Shown here: piece by piece, positions 52,697 to 60,848 of the stretch
Position numbering within the stretch: position 1 is the first letter of the stretch
Layout: every line of letters begins with the position of its first letter
Assembly: GCA_002839185.1 (NCBI GenBank)
Contig: PGXO01000003.1
Coordinates: 62,001 to 126,000 of the forward strand
DNA length: 64,000 bases
Direction: 5' to 3'
DNA from: Synergistetes bacterium HGW-Synergistetes-1
GTDB lineage: Bacteria; Synergistota; Synergistia; Synergistales; Synergistaceae
Notes under the pieces: model-generated
Databases searched by the model: none
Told to the model about the DNA's origin: nothing
What the model saw: the letters and a program-made list of their open reading frames with translations, nothing else
Program-made: the position numbers and the translations under genes

Positions 52697-52724
52697 ATTT
52701 TATCACCTATTGCCTAAATGTCAA
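52697..52724 (-). promoter_or_regulatory. Promoter of the argG T-box leader
   Basis: Minus-strand TTGACA (52724-52719) and TAAAAT (52702-52697), 16-base spacing, starting transcription just ahead of Stem I. Confidence 0.75.
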
Positions 52725-52756
52725 CTAAAAACTATGGTTTACTTTTAAAATATGAT

Positions 52757-53557
52757 CTAATTTTTGTTTATTTCAGTCTCTATATAGGCTTCCAGACCGG
52801 CTTCCTTGCATTCCTTCTGGGTCTCAAAACTTGTCATCTCCATGTGAACAGGAGTCACTGAAACATAATTGTTAGCAACTGCCCATACATCTGTTCCATC
52901 AGACATGTCATCCTCTATGTTGCCGCCTATCCAATATGCATCGCCGCCGGAAGGAGTCTTTATAGTCCTTATCTTGTCTACGTAGCGGCGTACGCCCTTC
53001 CTTGTAACAAGCACCCCTTTTATCTCTGATATTGGGATATTGGGTACGTTCACGTTGAAAAGTACGCCCTCAGGGACCGGAGATCCCTTCGTCCAGTCAA
53101 GCATTGCCATAAGGGTCACAGCAGCCGTATCATTGTAAAGTTCTTTGTCCTTTGAGCTCATAACAAGAGATACAGCTATCGAAGGGTATCCGAAAATGAC
53201 ACCTTCCATTGCCGCGCAGACTGTTCCTGAATAAGTAAGGTCATCGCCCAGATTTGGTCCCTGGTTTATCCCCGATATCACCATGTCAGGTTCAAATCCC
53301 ATCGCGTCTATAGCCATTATGACACAGTCTGTCGGAGTCCCGTCGCAGGCCTTTGCCTCAAAATCTGCAGAGAGAAAGAGCCTGTTCACGTTGCGTATGT
53401 GCACCGGCCTGTCCATCGTCATCGCGTGACCGCATCCGCTCCTTTCCCTGTCCGGAGCTACAAGGAGGACATTGTGTCCCGCCTCGGTAAGTTTTTTGGC
53501 AAGCGTCTGTATCCCTATCGAGTAAACTCCGTCATCGTTTGTCAGCAGAATATTCAT
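52757..53557 (-). CDS. surE: 5'/3'-nucleotidase SurE
   Basis: A 266-residue nucleoside monophosphatase. MNILLTNDDGV at the start, GTPTDCV and SGINQGPNLGDDLTYSGTVCAAMEG are the conserved metal and phosphate-binding segments. The start at 53557 is chosen because GGTGG lies four bases upstream. It follows the site-2 protease gene closely. Confidence 0.95.
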   Translation of the reverse strand: MNILLTNDDGVYSIGIQTLAKKLTEAGHNVLLVAPDRERSGCGHAMTMDRPVHIRNVNRLFLSADFEAKACDGTPTDCVIMAIDAMGFEPDMVISGINQGPNLGDDLTYSGTVCAAMEGVIFGYPSIAVSLVMSSKDKELYNDTAAVTLMAMLDWTKGSPVPEGVLFNVNVPNIPISEIKGVLVTRKGVRRYVDKIRTIKTPSGGDAYWIGGNIEDDMSDGTDVWAVANNYVSVTPVHMEMTSFETQKECKEAGLEAYIETEINKN

Positions 53558-53566
53558 TTTTACCAC

Positions 53567-54184
53567 CTAGAGTATTATATTCAGGATAAGGCTCATTATC
53601 GGGCTCATCAGCACTGGGATCACTCCCAGTATCATCAGCGCTACAATGACGAACATCCCGTACCTTTCCAATGTGTAGTAGACATTCAAATATTTATAAG
53701 GAAGCATGACATAAAGGACACGCGACCCGTCAAGTGGAGGGATGGGCAAAAGGTTGAATGCAGCAAGCCCCACGTTCATGTATATCATTATCAGGATAAA
53801 CTGCTGCGCCGCATATGTCTGGAAGAGCGCTGGGAAGATCTTCACAAGCTGTGCACAAACAAATGCTGTAAGTATGTTCCCGGCTGCCCCCGCCAGGCTG
53901 ACGATTGCCATGTCCCTTCTCGGATTCTTAAAATACCCGGGGTTGATAGGCACAGGTTTAGCCCATCCAAATCTGAAGAGAAGTAGACAGAGCGCTCCAA
54001 TAGGGTCCAGGTGGTGCATAGGATTCAGACTGAGCCTTCCGTCCATCTTCGCAGTGGGGTCTCCAAGTTTCATAGCAGCATAGCCGTGACAAAATTCATG
54101 AAAAGTTATAGCCCAAAGCACTGCAGGCAGGCTGAGAAGAAGTTCAGCCAGACGTGCTGTAATATTTCCGCCTCCAAAAAACAC
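53567..54184 (-). CDS. Site-2 protease family (M50) membrane metallopeptidase
   Basis: A 205-residue protein with about five hydrophobic segments. The zinc motif HEFCHGYAA is near residue 27 and the third ligand is in PPLDGSRVL. This short type of S2P lacks PDZ domains and is widespread; substrates are unknown. It lies directly upstream of surE. Confidence 0.88.
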   Translation of the reverse strand: MFFGGGNITARLAELLLSLPAVLWAITFHEFCHGYAAMKLGDPTAKMDGRLSLNPMHHLDPIGALCLLLFRFGWAKPVPINPGYFKNPRRDMAIVSLAGAAGNILTAFVCAQLVKIFPALFQTYAAQQFILIMIYMNVGLAAFNLLPIPPLDGSRVLYVMLPYKYLNVYYTLERYGMFVIVALMILGVIPVLMSPIMSLILNIIL

Positions 54185-54274
54185 TGCCGATCACATCCCT
54201 ATCGATCCAAAATCTAACAGAAAGTATTTTATCATGACTGACAAATTGCACTGTCTCATAAATTACGCATATCT

Positions 54275-54982
54275 TTAAATTTCCCAGACCCAGTATACTC
54301 CGACAGTTCCCTCTTTGACGGAGACCTCCGCTTGTTTTCCATCTGCAAGCCTGTTGCTGACACTGTAAGGTTTCCCATACTTAAGGCAGACATCCTCAAG
54401 GGGCCACCTGACTCCTTTTATTGAGACCCCCCTGCTTTCGCCGGTGAAGGGTATAAGTGAAATTGCGCCAGGTGATCTCTTAAAATCGATCTTCAGTTTT
54501 TCAGGCCCACTCAGGAAGATCATTCCCTCTATCTCGTCAGCCATCCCAAAAGGCCTGATATTTTCGCCGCAGTTAATAAAAGAAATGACAGTAGCCCAGA
54601 GATGGTCAAACCTGCCTGCCAACCCTCCTGTAATAAATAGAGCCTTCTGTTTTTCCCCGCCTTTTCCGGACAAAAGATCAAGGGCGATCTGAAAGTCTGT
54701 AAGATCCTTGTCCCTGTTGAATTTTGAAACGTCTACGCCGTTATCCACGGCCCACTGCCATGCTTCAGGAGAGGCACTGTCTCCGTCTCCCACAAGTTTA
54801 TCCGGCAGGATCCCAGCTTCAAAGCAGGGATCTACGCCGCTGTCCACTGCCCACAGGTTCTTATAAAAACCAAGGGATCTCATCCAGTCGGCAGAGGGCT
54901 TCCTGCCGCCAAGCACCATCATAGTTATATCGAGATCACACTCTGTCTCAATGGTCAGATCAGGCAGAACAATCGTTTTCAA
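54275..54982 (-). CDS. Thiamine pyrophosphokinase
   Basis: A 235-residue enzyme converting thiamine to thiamine diphosphate. VLGGRKPSADWM, VGDGDSAS, the Asp-rich FNRDKDLTDFQIALDLL and GGLAGRFDHLWATV match the TPK catalytic domain; the C-terminal barrel follows. I choose a TTG start at 54982 with GGGAG nine bases upstream. It is divergent from the ThiW gene, making a thiamine uptake-and-activation pair. Confidence 0.88.
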   Translation of the reverse strand: MKTIVLPDLTIETECDLDITMMVLGGRKPSADWMRSLGFYKNLWAVDSGVDPCFEAGILPDKLVGDGDSASPEAWQWAVDNGVDVSKFNRDKDLTDFQIALDLLSGKGGEKQKALFITGGLAGRFDHLWATVISFINCGENIRPFGMADEIEGMIFLSGPEKLKIDFKRSPGAISLIPFTGESRGVSIKGVRWPLEDVCLKYGKPYSVSNRLADGKQAEVSVKEGTVGVYWVWEI

Positions 54983-55184
54983 TAAAAACAACTCCCGTGA
55001 AAAGGCTGACTATTGGGCAATTATACATTAAGGGAAGGGTAGGCGGCTGAAAATTACTTTCATTATTACCCTCTCTCTGATAGAATATGCTGGCCGGCAT
55101 AGGCCTGCTCCGGTTCCCTGAAGCTTAGCCAGAACAATAAGCCAGACAGTAAAATGCAAAGTTACATTTATAGAGGTGTACAGA

Positions 55185-55715
55185 ATGAATAAAAATGAAA
55201 CATTAAAAAAAATTATCTTCAAAAAGGCACTCGCTGCGGGGATTCTGGCAGGTGTGGGAGTAGCTCTCTCCTTTGTCTCCATTCCTGTGGGACCAACCAG
55301 ATGCTTTCCTTTCCAGCATTCCATAAACGTGATCGCGGGTGTTTTACTTGGTCCATTCTGGGCTGTAGGAGCAGCGTTCACTACAAGTCTGATAAGAAAC
55401 CTGATCGGCACAGGCAGCCTTTTCGCATTTCCTGGAAGCATGTTCGGGGCACTCCTTGTCGGAATGGCGGGGCGATCGCTGCACGGGAGGCATAAACTTT
55501 TTTCAGCTATGGCTGAACCTTTCGGGACAGGTATCATCGGTGCATGGGTCAGCGCAGCCATCGTTGCTCCTCTGACAGGAGCTTCTGTAAGCTTTGCTTT
55601 CTTTGCCTTCTCTTTCCTCGTAAGCAGTGTGCCCGGTGCCGCTATCGGTGCGGCTGTGCTTTATTCCCTTGAAAAGAGATCTGTGATAGGCCGGTTCGAG
55701 GATATTATGATCTAG
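55185..55715 (+). CDS. thiW: ThiW-type S component of an ECF vitamin transporter
   Basis: A 176-residue membrane protein with about five to six hydrophobic segments and the ThiW pattern GPTRCFPFQHSINVIAGV, LGPFWAVGAAF and RNLIGTGSLFAFPGSM. ThiW is the substrate-binding component for a thiamine precursor, working with a shared ECF energising module located elsewhere. The start at 55185 has GAGGTG upstream. No TPP riboswitch is recognisable in the leader. The stop overlaps the converging coaE end. Confidence 0.88.
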   Translation: MNKNETLKKIIFKKALAAGILAGVGVALSFVSIPVGPTRCFPFQHSINVIAGVLLGPFWAVGAAFTTSLIRNLIGTGSLFAFPGSMFGALLVGMAGRSLHGRHKLFSAMAEPFGTGIIGAWVSAAIVAPLTGASVSFAFFAFSFLVSSVPGAAIGAAVLYSLEKRSVIGRFEDIMI

Positions 55716-56301
55716 AAGATCTTTCCTTCTCTAAGAAGATCTTTCCGAGCTCCCTGGCCTTGGTTTCCCACTCTTCTTTCGAGCCGGAGTTCTCCAGGAC
55801 CCAGTCTGACTTCCTGATCTTTTCATCCCTCGGCATAAGCCTGCTCTCGCGCCTTTTTATCTCAGCGGCATCCCATCCCCTTAATGCGTTGCGTTCAACA
55901 CGCTTTTCTGCGGACGCCGAAACGAATACCACAAAATCCATCCATTCGGGACGCCCACATTCAAAAAGCAGCGGTATCTCGACAACGACCCAGCCTTCGG
56001 CATTCCTTACGATGTCTTCTATAGCCGCGATAGTTGCAGGATGCAGAAGATCTGATACAAACTCATACTCTTCCTCTTCAGAAAATATCTTTGCAGCTAT
56101 TTTTGCAAAAACGGACTTCTGATCGCCCTCGAAAAAATCACTGCCCCATCTTTCAGCGGCCTTCTTCTGCACATCGGGAAATATCCACATATCACGGGCG
56201 ACCCTGTCGGCATCGATGATTGTTGCGCCCATCTCTTCCCACACCCTCGACAGGGTACTCTTACCAGCGCCAACGTCTCCTGTCAGTCCTACTGTCAGCA
56301 A
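55705..56301 (-). CDS. coaE: Dephospho-CoA kinase
   Basis: A 198-residue kinase for the last step of coenzyme A synthesis. It has P-loop GDVGAGKSTLS at about 9-19, IIDADRVARDMW, VVEIPLLFECG and the KRVERNALRGWD region. It overlaps the 3' end of the uvrD/pcrA gene by 41 bases. Confidence 0.93.
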   Translation of the reverse strand: MLTVGLTGDVGAGKSTLSRVWEEMGATIIDADRVARDMWIFPDVQKKAAERWGSDFFEGDQKSVFAKIAAKIFSEEEEYEFVSDLLHPATIAAIEDIVRNAEGWVVVEIPLLFECGRPEWMDFVVFVSASAEKRVERNALRGWDAAEIKRRESRLMPRDEKIRKSDWVLENSGSKEEWETKARELGKIFLEKERSSRS

Positions 56302-58225
56302 AATAACCGCCTCCGGCTGTATCGTCTTTTATCTCAGTTGAGCTCTTTGGGATCTCTCCGATGAACCTTGAAGTTCTGTTCCTCTGTACTCCTCCGAAGA
56401 GCAGCCTCGATGACGAACCGCTCATGTATAGTCTTTCCTTGGCCCTCGTCATGCCAACGTAGCAGAGCCTGCGTTCCTCGGAGAGGTCGCTCTCTCCCTC
56501 GACAGCGCGCGCACTCGGGAAGATGCCCTCTTCCATGCCCGTTATGAAGACGACAGGGAATTCCAGTCCTTTTGCCGCGTGGAGTGTAAGCAGATTGACC
56601 CTGTCCTCCATGTCATCCTGCGTATCCTGATCCGTAAAGAGTGGAATTTCTGTCAGCACCTGTGCAATGTCTCCGTCCTCAGGAACAAGTGAAAGTATCT
56701 CAAGAACGTTCTCCACCCTCTCTTCCCAGTCTTCGGGATAATTGGCCTTTAAATATTCTTCGTAACCCTGAGAGTAGAGGACAGTCCTCACTGCCTCATG
56801 GACATCCGAAGAGAACCCCAGTATCTCCAGCATGTTCTTTGCCAGTTCCTTCGCACCATTTCCAGATTTGCCCTTCAGTCCCCCGCCTGTCTTTGCCATC
56901 TCACTCCAGACAGTTGCGGGATCCAAACCGGTCGTCATTTGGAGCTGTTCCGAAAGTATCTCGACGCTCTTTTTTCCTACTCCGCGCACGGGAACGTTAG
57001 CGACCCTGGAAAGAGATATGCTGTCCCTTGGATTTACTGCAAGGCGCAGCATCGAAAGGACATCCTTGACTTCCAGCCTTTCATAGAAGGCAAGTCCCCT
57101 GATGACCCTGTACGGGATCCCTTTTTCCAGAAGCGTCTGTTCGATGCCGCGGCTGAGCGCGTTCATCCTGTAAAGTACCGCCATCTCACAGTACCTGTAC
57201 CCGTCGTCCCTCAGGCTCTCTATCTGATCGGCAATCCAAACTGCTTCATCCTGATCGGTGCGAGACCTGTAAATGCTTATAAACTCGCCCCTTGGCGCAG
57301 CTGTCCACAGATCCTTGGGATGCCTGTCGGAGTTCTTTTGTATGACTCCGTTCGCACCCTCAAGTATCTTTCCGGTAGAGCGGTAATTCTGGTCAAGGAC
57401 CACTATCTTCGCGCCTTTGAAGTCATTGGCGAAGTTCATGATCATACCCATGTCTGCTCCGCGCCATCCATATATTGACTGGTCCGGATCGCCGACCACC
57501 ATTATCTTTCTTCCTGAATCTACGAGACAGCGCAAAAGCAGGTACTGGGGCCTGTTGACATCCTGGTATTCATCGACGAGGAGCCAGTCAAGACGGGAGC
57601 GTTCACGCTCGCGAACTTCCTTGTCAGTGGCAAGAATATGCAGGGGAAGCACCATAAGATCGTCAAAATCCAGTGCTCCCTGTGAAATCAGATACTGCTG
57701 GTATTTTTCATAGAGGGGGAGCCATCTGGTTTGTATTGCAGGCTCCCTAGTGACCGGATTCGACTCCGTTTTGACCCTAGATATAAGTTCTATTGCTCCT
57801 CCGGCGTCCATTATCCGCGGATCGATGTCAAGCTGGTTCAGAACTTTTTTTATAACGTTCCTTGTGTCTCCCCGGTCAAAGATGACAAAGCTCTTTGGAT
57901 ACCCAAGCCTCATTAAGGAATCGGAATACCTGTGAAGAAAGCGGAGCCCGTATGCGTGGAAGGTCGAGACCTCCATCCCTCTGAGGTCTGAGCCAAGGAG
58001 ACTTTCCACCCTTGTCTTCATCTCTTTTGCAGCCTTGTTTGTAAAAGTAAGAGCAAGTATCCTCCAGGGGGCGACCTTCTTAGTCCCGATCAGATAAGCT
58101 ATCTTTGAAGTAAGGACGCGTGTCTTGCCGCTGCCCGCACCGGCGAGCACAAGTTCATGACCGTCGCAGTATACAACGGCTTCTTTTTGTTTGGGGTTTA
58201 AAGAATCAATGATTTTATCTGACAT
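56261..58225 (-). CDS. UvrD/PcrA-type DNA helicase
   Basis: A 654-residue superfamily 1A helicase. It shows motif I GAGSGKTRVLTSK near residue 30, LVDEYQDVN (II), GDPDQSIYGWRGAD (III), QNYRST (IV), LLTLHAAKGLEFPVVF (V) and EERRLCYVGMTRAKERL (VI). It acts in nucleotide excision and mismatch repair or in clearing recombination intermediates. The C-terminal tail is slightly shorter than in Bacillus PcrA. It overlaps coaE downstream. Confidence 0.94.
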   Translation of the reverse strand: MSDKIIDSLNPKQKEAVVYCDGHELVLAGAGSGKTRVLTSKIAYLIGTKKVAPWRILALTFTNKAAKEMKTRVESLLGSDLRGMEVSTFHAYGLRFLHRYSDSLMRLGYPKSFVIFDRGDTRNVIKKVLNQLDIDPRIMDAGGAIELISRVKTESNPVTREPAIQTRWLPLYEKYQQYLISQGALDFDDLMVLPLHILATDKEVRERERSRLDWLLVDEYQDVNRPQYLLLRCLVDSGRKIMVVGDPDQSIYGWRGADMGMIMNFANDFKGAKIVVLDQNYRSTGKILEGANGVIQKNSDRHPKDLWTAAPRGEFISIYRSRTDQDEAVWIADQIESLRDDGYRYCEMAVLYRMNALSRGIEQTLLEKGIPYRVIRGLAFYERLEVKDVLSMLRLAVNPRDSISLSRVANVPVRGVGKKSVEILSEQLQMTTGLDPATVWSEMAKTGGGLKGKSGNGAKELAKNMLEILGFSSDVHEAVRTVLYSQGYEEYLKANYPEDWEERVENVLEILSLVPEDGDIAQVLTEIPLFTDQDTQDDMEDRVNLLTLHAAKGLEFPVVFITGMEEGIFPSARAVEGESDLSEERRLCYVGMTRAKERLYMSGSSSRLLFGGVQRNRTSRFIGEIPKSSTEIKDDTAGGGYFADSRTDRRRWRW

Positions 58226-58263
58226 ATGTCTATTATCACCTTTAGTCTCTATTTACGGTTTAT

Positions 58264-58288
58264 AAAAAAAGGGGCCTTTCGGCCCCTC
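58264..58288 (-). terminator. Terminator after hpf
   Basis: AGGGGCC-GAAA-GGCCCCT on the minus strand (58287-58270), followed by a run of T. Confidence 0.85.
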
Positions 58289-58366
58289 TATATTACAACT
58301 AATCACTCCTGCTACAAATAAAACTTTAAATGCTGCAACAGGGTCCGCTCTGCAGTCAGCCGGAGA

Positions 58367-58909
58367 TCACTTGGGCTCCAACAGGCCGTATCCGCCTTCC
58401 TCCCTGCGGTAGACTACATTTATACCTCCGGACTGGTCGTTCTTGAAAATAAAGAAACTGTGTCCGAGGAGGTCCATCTGCATCGTCGCCTCAATAGGAG
58501 TCATGACATCAACGTTAAACTTCTTCGTCTTGACTATCTCGCGCGACATCTCTTCCTTATCAGGATATGCGGGCAAAAGTTCGGGATCTATGTCAAATGA
58601 GAAATCCTGTACTTTCATCCTTGCCTTGTCTGTAAGATATCCCTTATGCCTCTTGACCTGGCGCTCAATATTCTTCAGTGCCTTGTCAAAAGCCTTCCTG
58701 AGGTCAGGCGCGTAGTCTTCGCCCCTCATTACTACCCCATTAACGTTGGAGGTTATCTCAACTACATTCATCCCGCGCTTGAAGTTCAACGCAACCTGCG
58801 TGTCAATGATCTTGTCAAAGAATTTTTCGATCTTACCGACCTTCTTCTCCATATATTCTCTGACCTCTGCCGGCAGTTCCACATTGCGCGTAAGAAAACG
58901 TACCTCCAT
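58367..58909 (-). CDS. hpf: Ribosome hibernation promoting factor, long form
   Basis: A 180-residue protein with an N-terminal S30AE/YfiA ribosome-binding domain (1-110, VELPAEVREYMEKKVGKIEKFF) and a C-terminal dimerisation domain (about 125-180, MTPIEATMQMDLLGHSFFIF). The long form pairs 70S ribosomes into inactive 100S dimers in stationary phase. Confidence 0.94.
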   Translation of the reverse strand: MEVRFLTRNVELPAEVREYMEKKVGKIEKFFDKIIDTQVALNFKRGMNVVEITSNVNGVVMRGEDYAPDLRKAFDKALKNIERQVKRHKGYLTDKARMKVQDFSFDIDPELLPAYPDKEEMSREIVKTKKFNVDVMTPIEATMQMDLLGHSFFIFKNDQSGGINVVYRREEGGYGLLEPK

Positions 58910-59097
58910 AGCAACTCCTCCATTCGTACTGATGTGGATATATTAATTGCTGCTGTATCAATTGTATCATCATATCAGGCTACTCTCAAACCTATATAAT
59001 ATGTATAATTACCTATTCGAAAAAGTGCTCGATTGACGCAAAAAAAGCCTAAGGTATAATCTCAAAAGAGCAGAAAAATGAAAGAGGGGAAAATGTC

Positions 59098-60261
59098 ATG
59101 AAAATGTCAAAGAGAATACTTGAGATCAAACCTTCAGCTACTTTAAGTATCTCAGCCAAGGCAAAAACAATGAAAGCGGAAGGCAAACCCATAATATCAT
59201 TCAGCCTAGGAGAACCTGATTTCAATTCTCCTGAATGCGCATCAAAAGCCGCAATAGACGCTATCAACCGCGGTGAATCGCACTACACACTTAACTCCGG
59301 AATAATTGAACTCCGCAAGGAGATCTGCAACTACTACAAGAGACGTTTTGGCCTCGAATACACTCCTGACGAAGTGCTCGTAGCTCCCGGAGCAAAACCG
59401 CTCCTCTACGAGGCGCTCCAGATGCTTGTTGACCCCGGCGATGAGGTGCTCCTTTTCTCACCGGCATGGGTCAGCTATGTTGAACAGGTACATCTCGCCG
59501 GAGGCAAAGATGTCATAGTCGATACCCTCAAGACAGACCTTATACCCACAAAGGAAGCCATTGAGGCCGTCCTGAGCGATAAGACGGTGGGTATGATAAT
59601 AAACTCGCCATCAAACCCTTCAGGGGCCATCTATAACGAAGAGACACTGAAAATGATCGCCGATGTGGCAAGGGAGAAGGACCTCTGGATCATCTTCGAC
59701 GAGATATACGAGAGATTGGTCTACGCACCGGCAAAACATGTCAATATCCTCAACGTAGCCCCGGATCTCAGAGACAAGGTCATCATCATAAACGGCGCAA
59801 GCAAGGCCTATGCGATGACCGGCTGGCGTATCGGCTACGCACTTGCACCGAAACCTCTCATTGCCAAGATGAACACGCTGCAGACACACCTTACCTCAAA
59901 TGCATCCTCGATAGCCCAGTGGGCAGCCTGGGGAGCAGTAAAAGACGCCGACCCGGATGTTGAAAAGATGCGCGAAGCTTTCGAGGAACGCCGCAAGGTC
60001 ATCCTTGAGCTCGTCAGGAGCATGCCCTATGTAAAGGTCAGGGACCCGGAGGGCGCCTTCTACATCTTCATCGATGTAAGGGAGAGCCCGATCCCCGACG
60101 ATATTAAGTTCTGCGAAAAACTCCTGGAGGAAAAATTTGTTGCCGCAGTTCCCGGCGCTGCGTTCTTCGCCCCCGGGTTTGTGAGATTCTCCTATGCGTG
60201 CTCAATGGAAAATATACGCGAGGGGATGCAGCGCCTAAAGGAATTCCTACAAGCTTTGTAG
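59098..60261 (+). CDS. Class I/II PLP-dependent aminotransferase (aspartate aminotransferase type)
   Basis: A 387-residue fold-type I aminotransferase with SLGEPDFNSP near residue 36, INSPSNPSGAIY, DEIYERLVY and the PLP-lysine motif NGASKAYAMTGWRIGYA (K236). It is closest in pattern to the AspC subgroup Ib enzymes. GAGGGGAAAATGTC lies before the ATG at 59098. A long-hairpin repeat follows the stop codon. Confidence 0.92.
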   Translation: MKMSKRILEIKPSATLSISAKAKTMKAEGKPIISFSLGEPDFNSPECASKAAIDAINRGESHYTLNSGIIELRKEICNYYKRRFGLEYTPDEVLVAPGAKPLLYEALQMLVDPGDEVLLFSPAWVSYVEQVHLAGGKDVIVDTLKTDLIPTKEAIEAVLSDKTVGMIINSPSNPSGAIYNEETLKMIADVAREKDLWIIFDEIYERLVYAPAKHVNILNVAPDLRDKVIIINGASKAYAMTGWRIGYALAPKPLIAKMNTLQTHLTSNASSIAQWAAWGAVKDADPDVEKMREAFEERRKVILELVRSMPYVKVRDPEGAFYIFIDVRESPIPDDIKFCEKLLEEKFVAAVPGAAFFAPGFVRFSYACSMENIREGMQRLKEFLQAL

Positions 60262-60410
60262 GCGCAATTGGGGCTTCTCGGAGCGCTAGCTTAGCAACAT
60301 TTGCGGACCCTCGCTTCGACGTATGTTTAGTGCTTTGGCGAAGTGCGGCATGAAGATGCCGCGCGAAGCTGCGACCTTAAAAATGTCGCGGGAAGCAGTT
60401 GCGAAGCGAT
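60262..60410 (+). repeat. Long-hairpin repeat, copy 4 (half conserved), after the aminotransferase stop
   Basis: From 60266 to 60325 the sequence matches, base for base in many places, the strand that follows the argG stop: TTGGGGC, CGCT, CTTAGCAA and CTTCGACGTAT in the same order and spacing. The second half has diverged and instead forms GCGGCAT-GAAG-ATGCCGC (60345-60362) and another imperfect hairpin. It begins right after TAG 60259-60261. Confidence 0.7.
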
Positions 60411-60848
60411 CGTAAGGGCAAAAAACCACTGTCAAAACAGCTTGATTACGGTGAAGATAATGTTTTCAGGGAGCGGGAGTATTCTGCTCCCTTCTTTATT
60501 ATCAAATATTATTACCTAAAATTACTTGAAAAGTTTTCAATTCAAACTTTGGCGTTATCTTTTCATCGTCTCTCCCGGAAGCCTCCAAACGGGAGCCCAG
60601 TGTCTCTGGCTTCAAGTTATTGTTGCTTTTATTATTACTAAGACCCAAATCACTTGATCCCGGCATCTCAAAACGCATTCGAAATAGTTCGAGCACTAAG
60701 GTAAATTTTACAAGTTTTCCTAATCGGAAAACAGTGCTCTCCTGACAACTGCATACCGGGAAGACTATCAGGAGCTAAGTCCATTAGGTTTTTCAATCGT
60801 TTCACCATTGCTTCACTACAGTTTCACGCGACCGTATTTGTCGCAGTT
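60411..60848. other. Gene-free stretch between the aminotransferase and CCA-enzyme genes
   Basis: No coding region. It contains a terminator-like hairpin GGGAGC...GCTCCC followed by T-rich sequence (60469-60496), GTTTTCC-TAAT-CGGAAAAC (near 60714-60732), CTCCTGA...TCAGGAG (near 60740-60774) and three GTTTCAC repeats at about 60801-60853, next to the CCA-enzyme stop. The function of these is unknown. Confidence 0.45.

Noticed and set aside
55020-55184. TPP riboswitch upstream of thiW
   Set aside because: The CTGAGA and GAACCTGATC-type conserved segments are absent on both strands; only a CTCTGATAG stretch gave a superficial resemblance.
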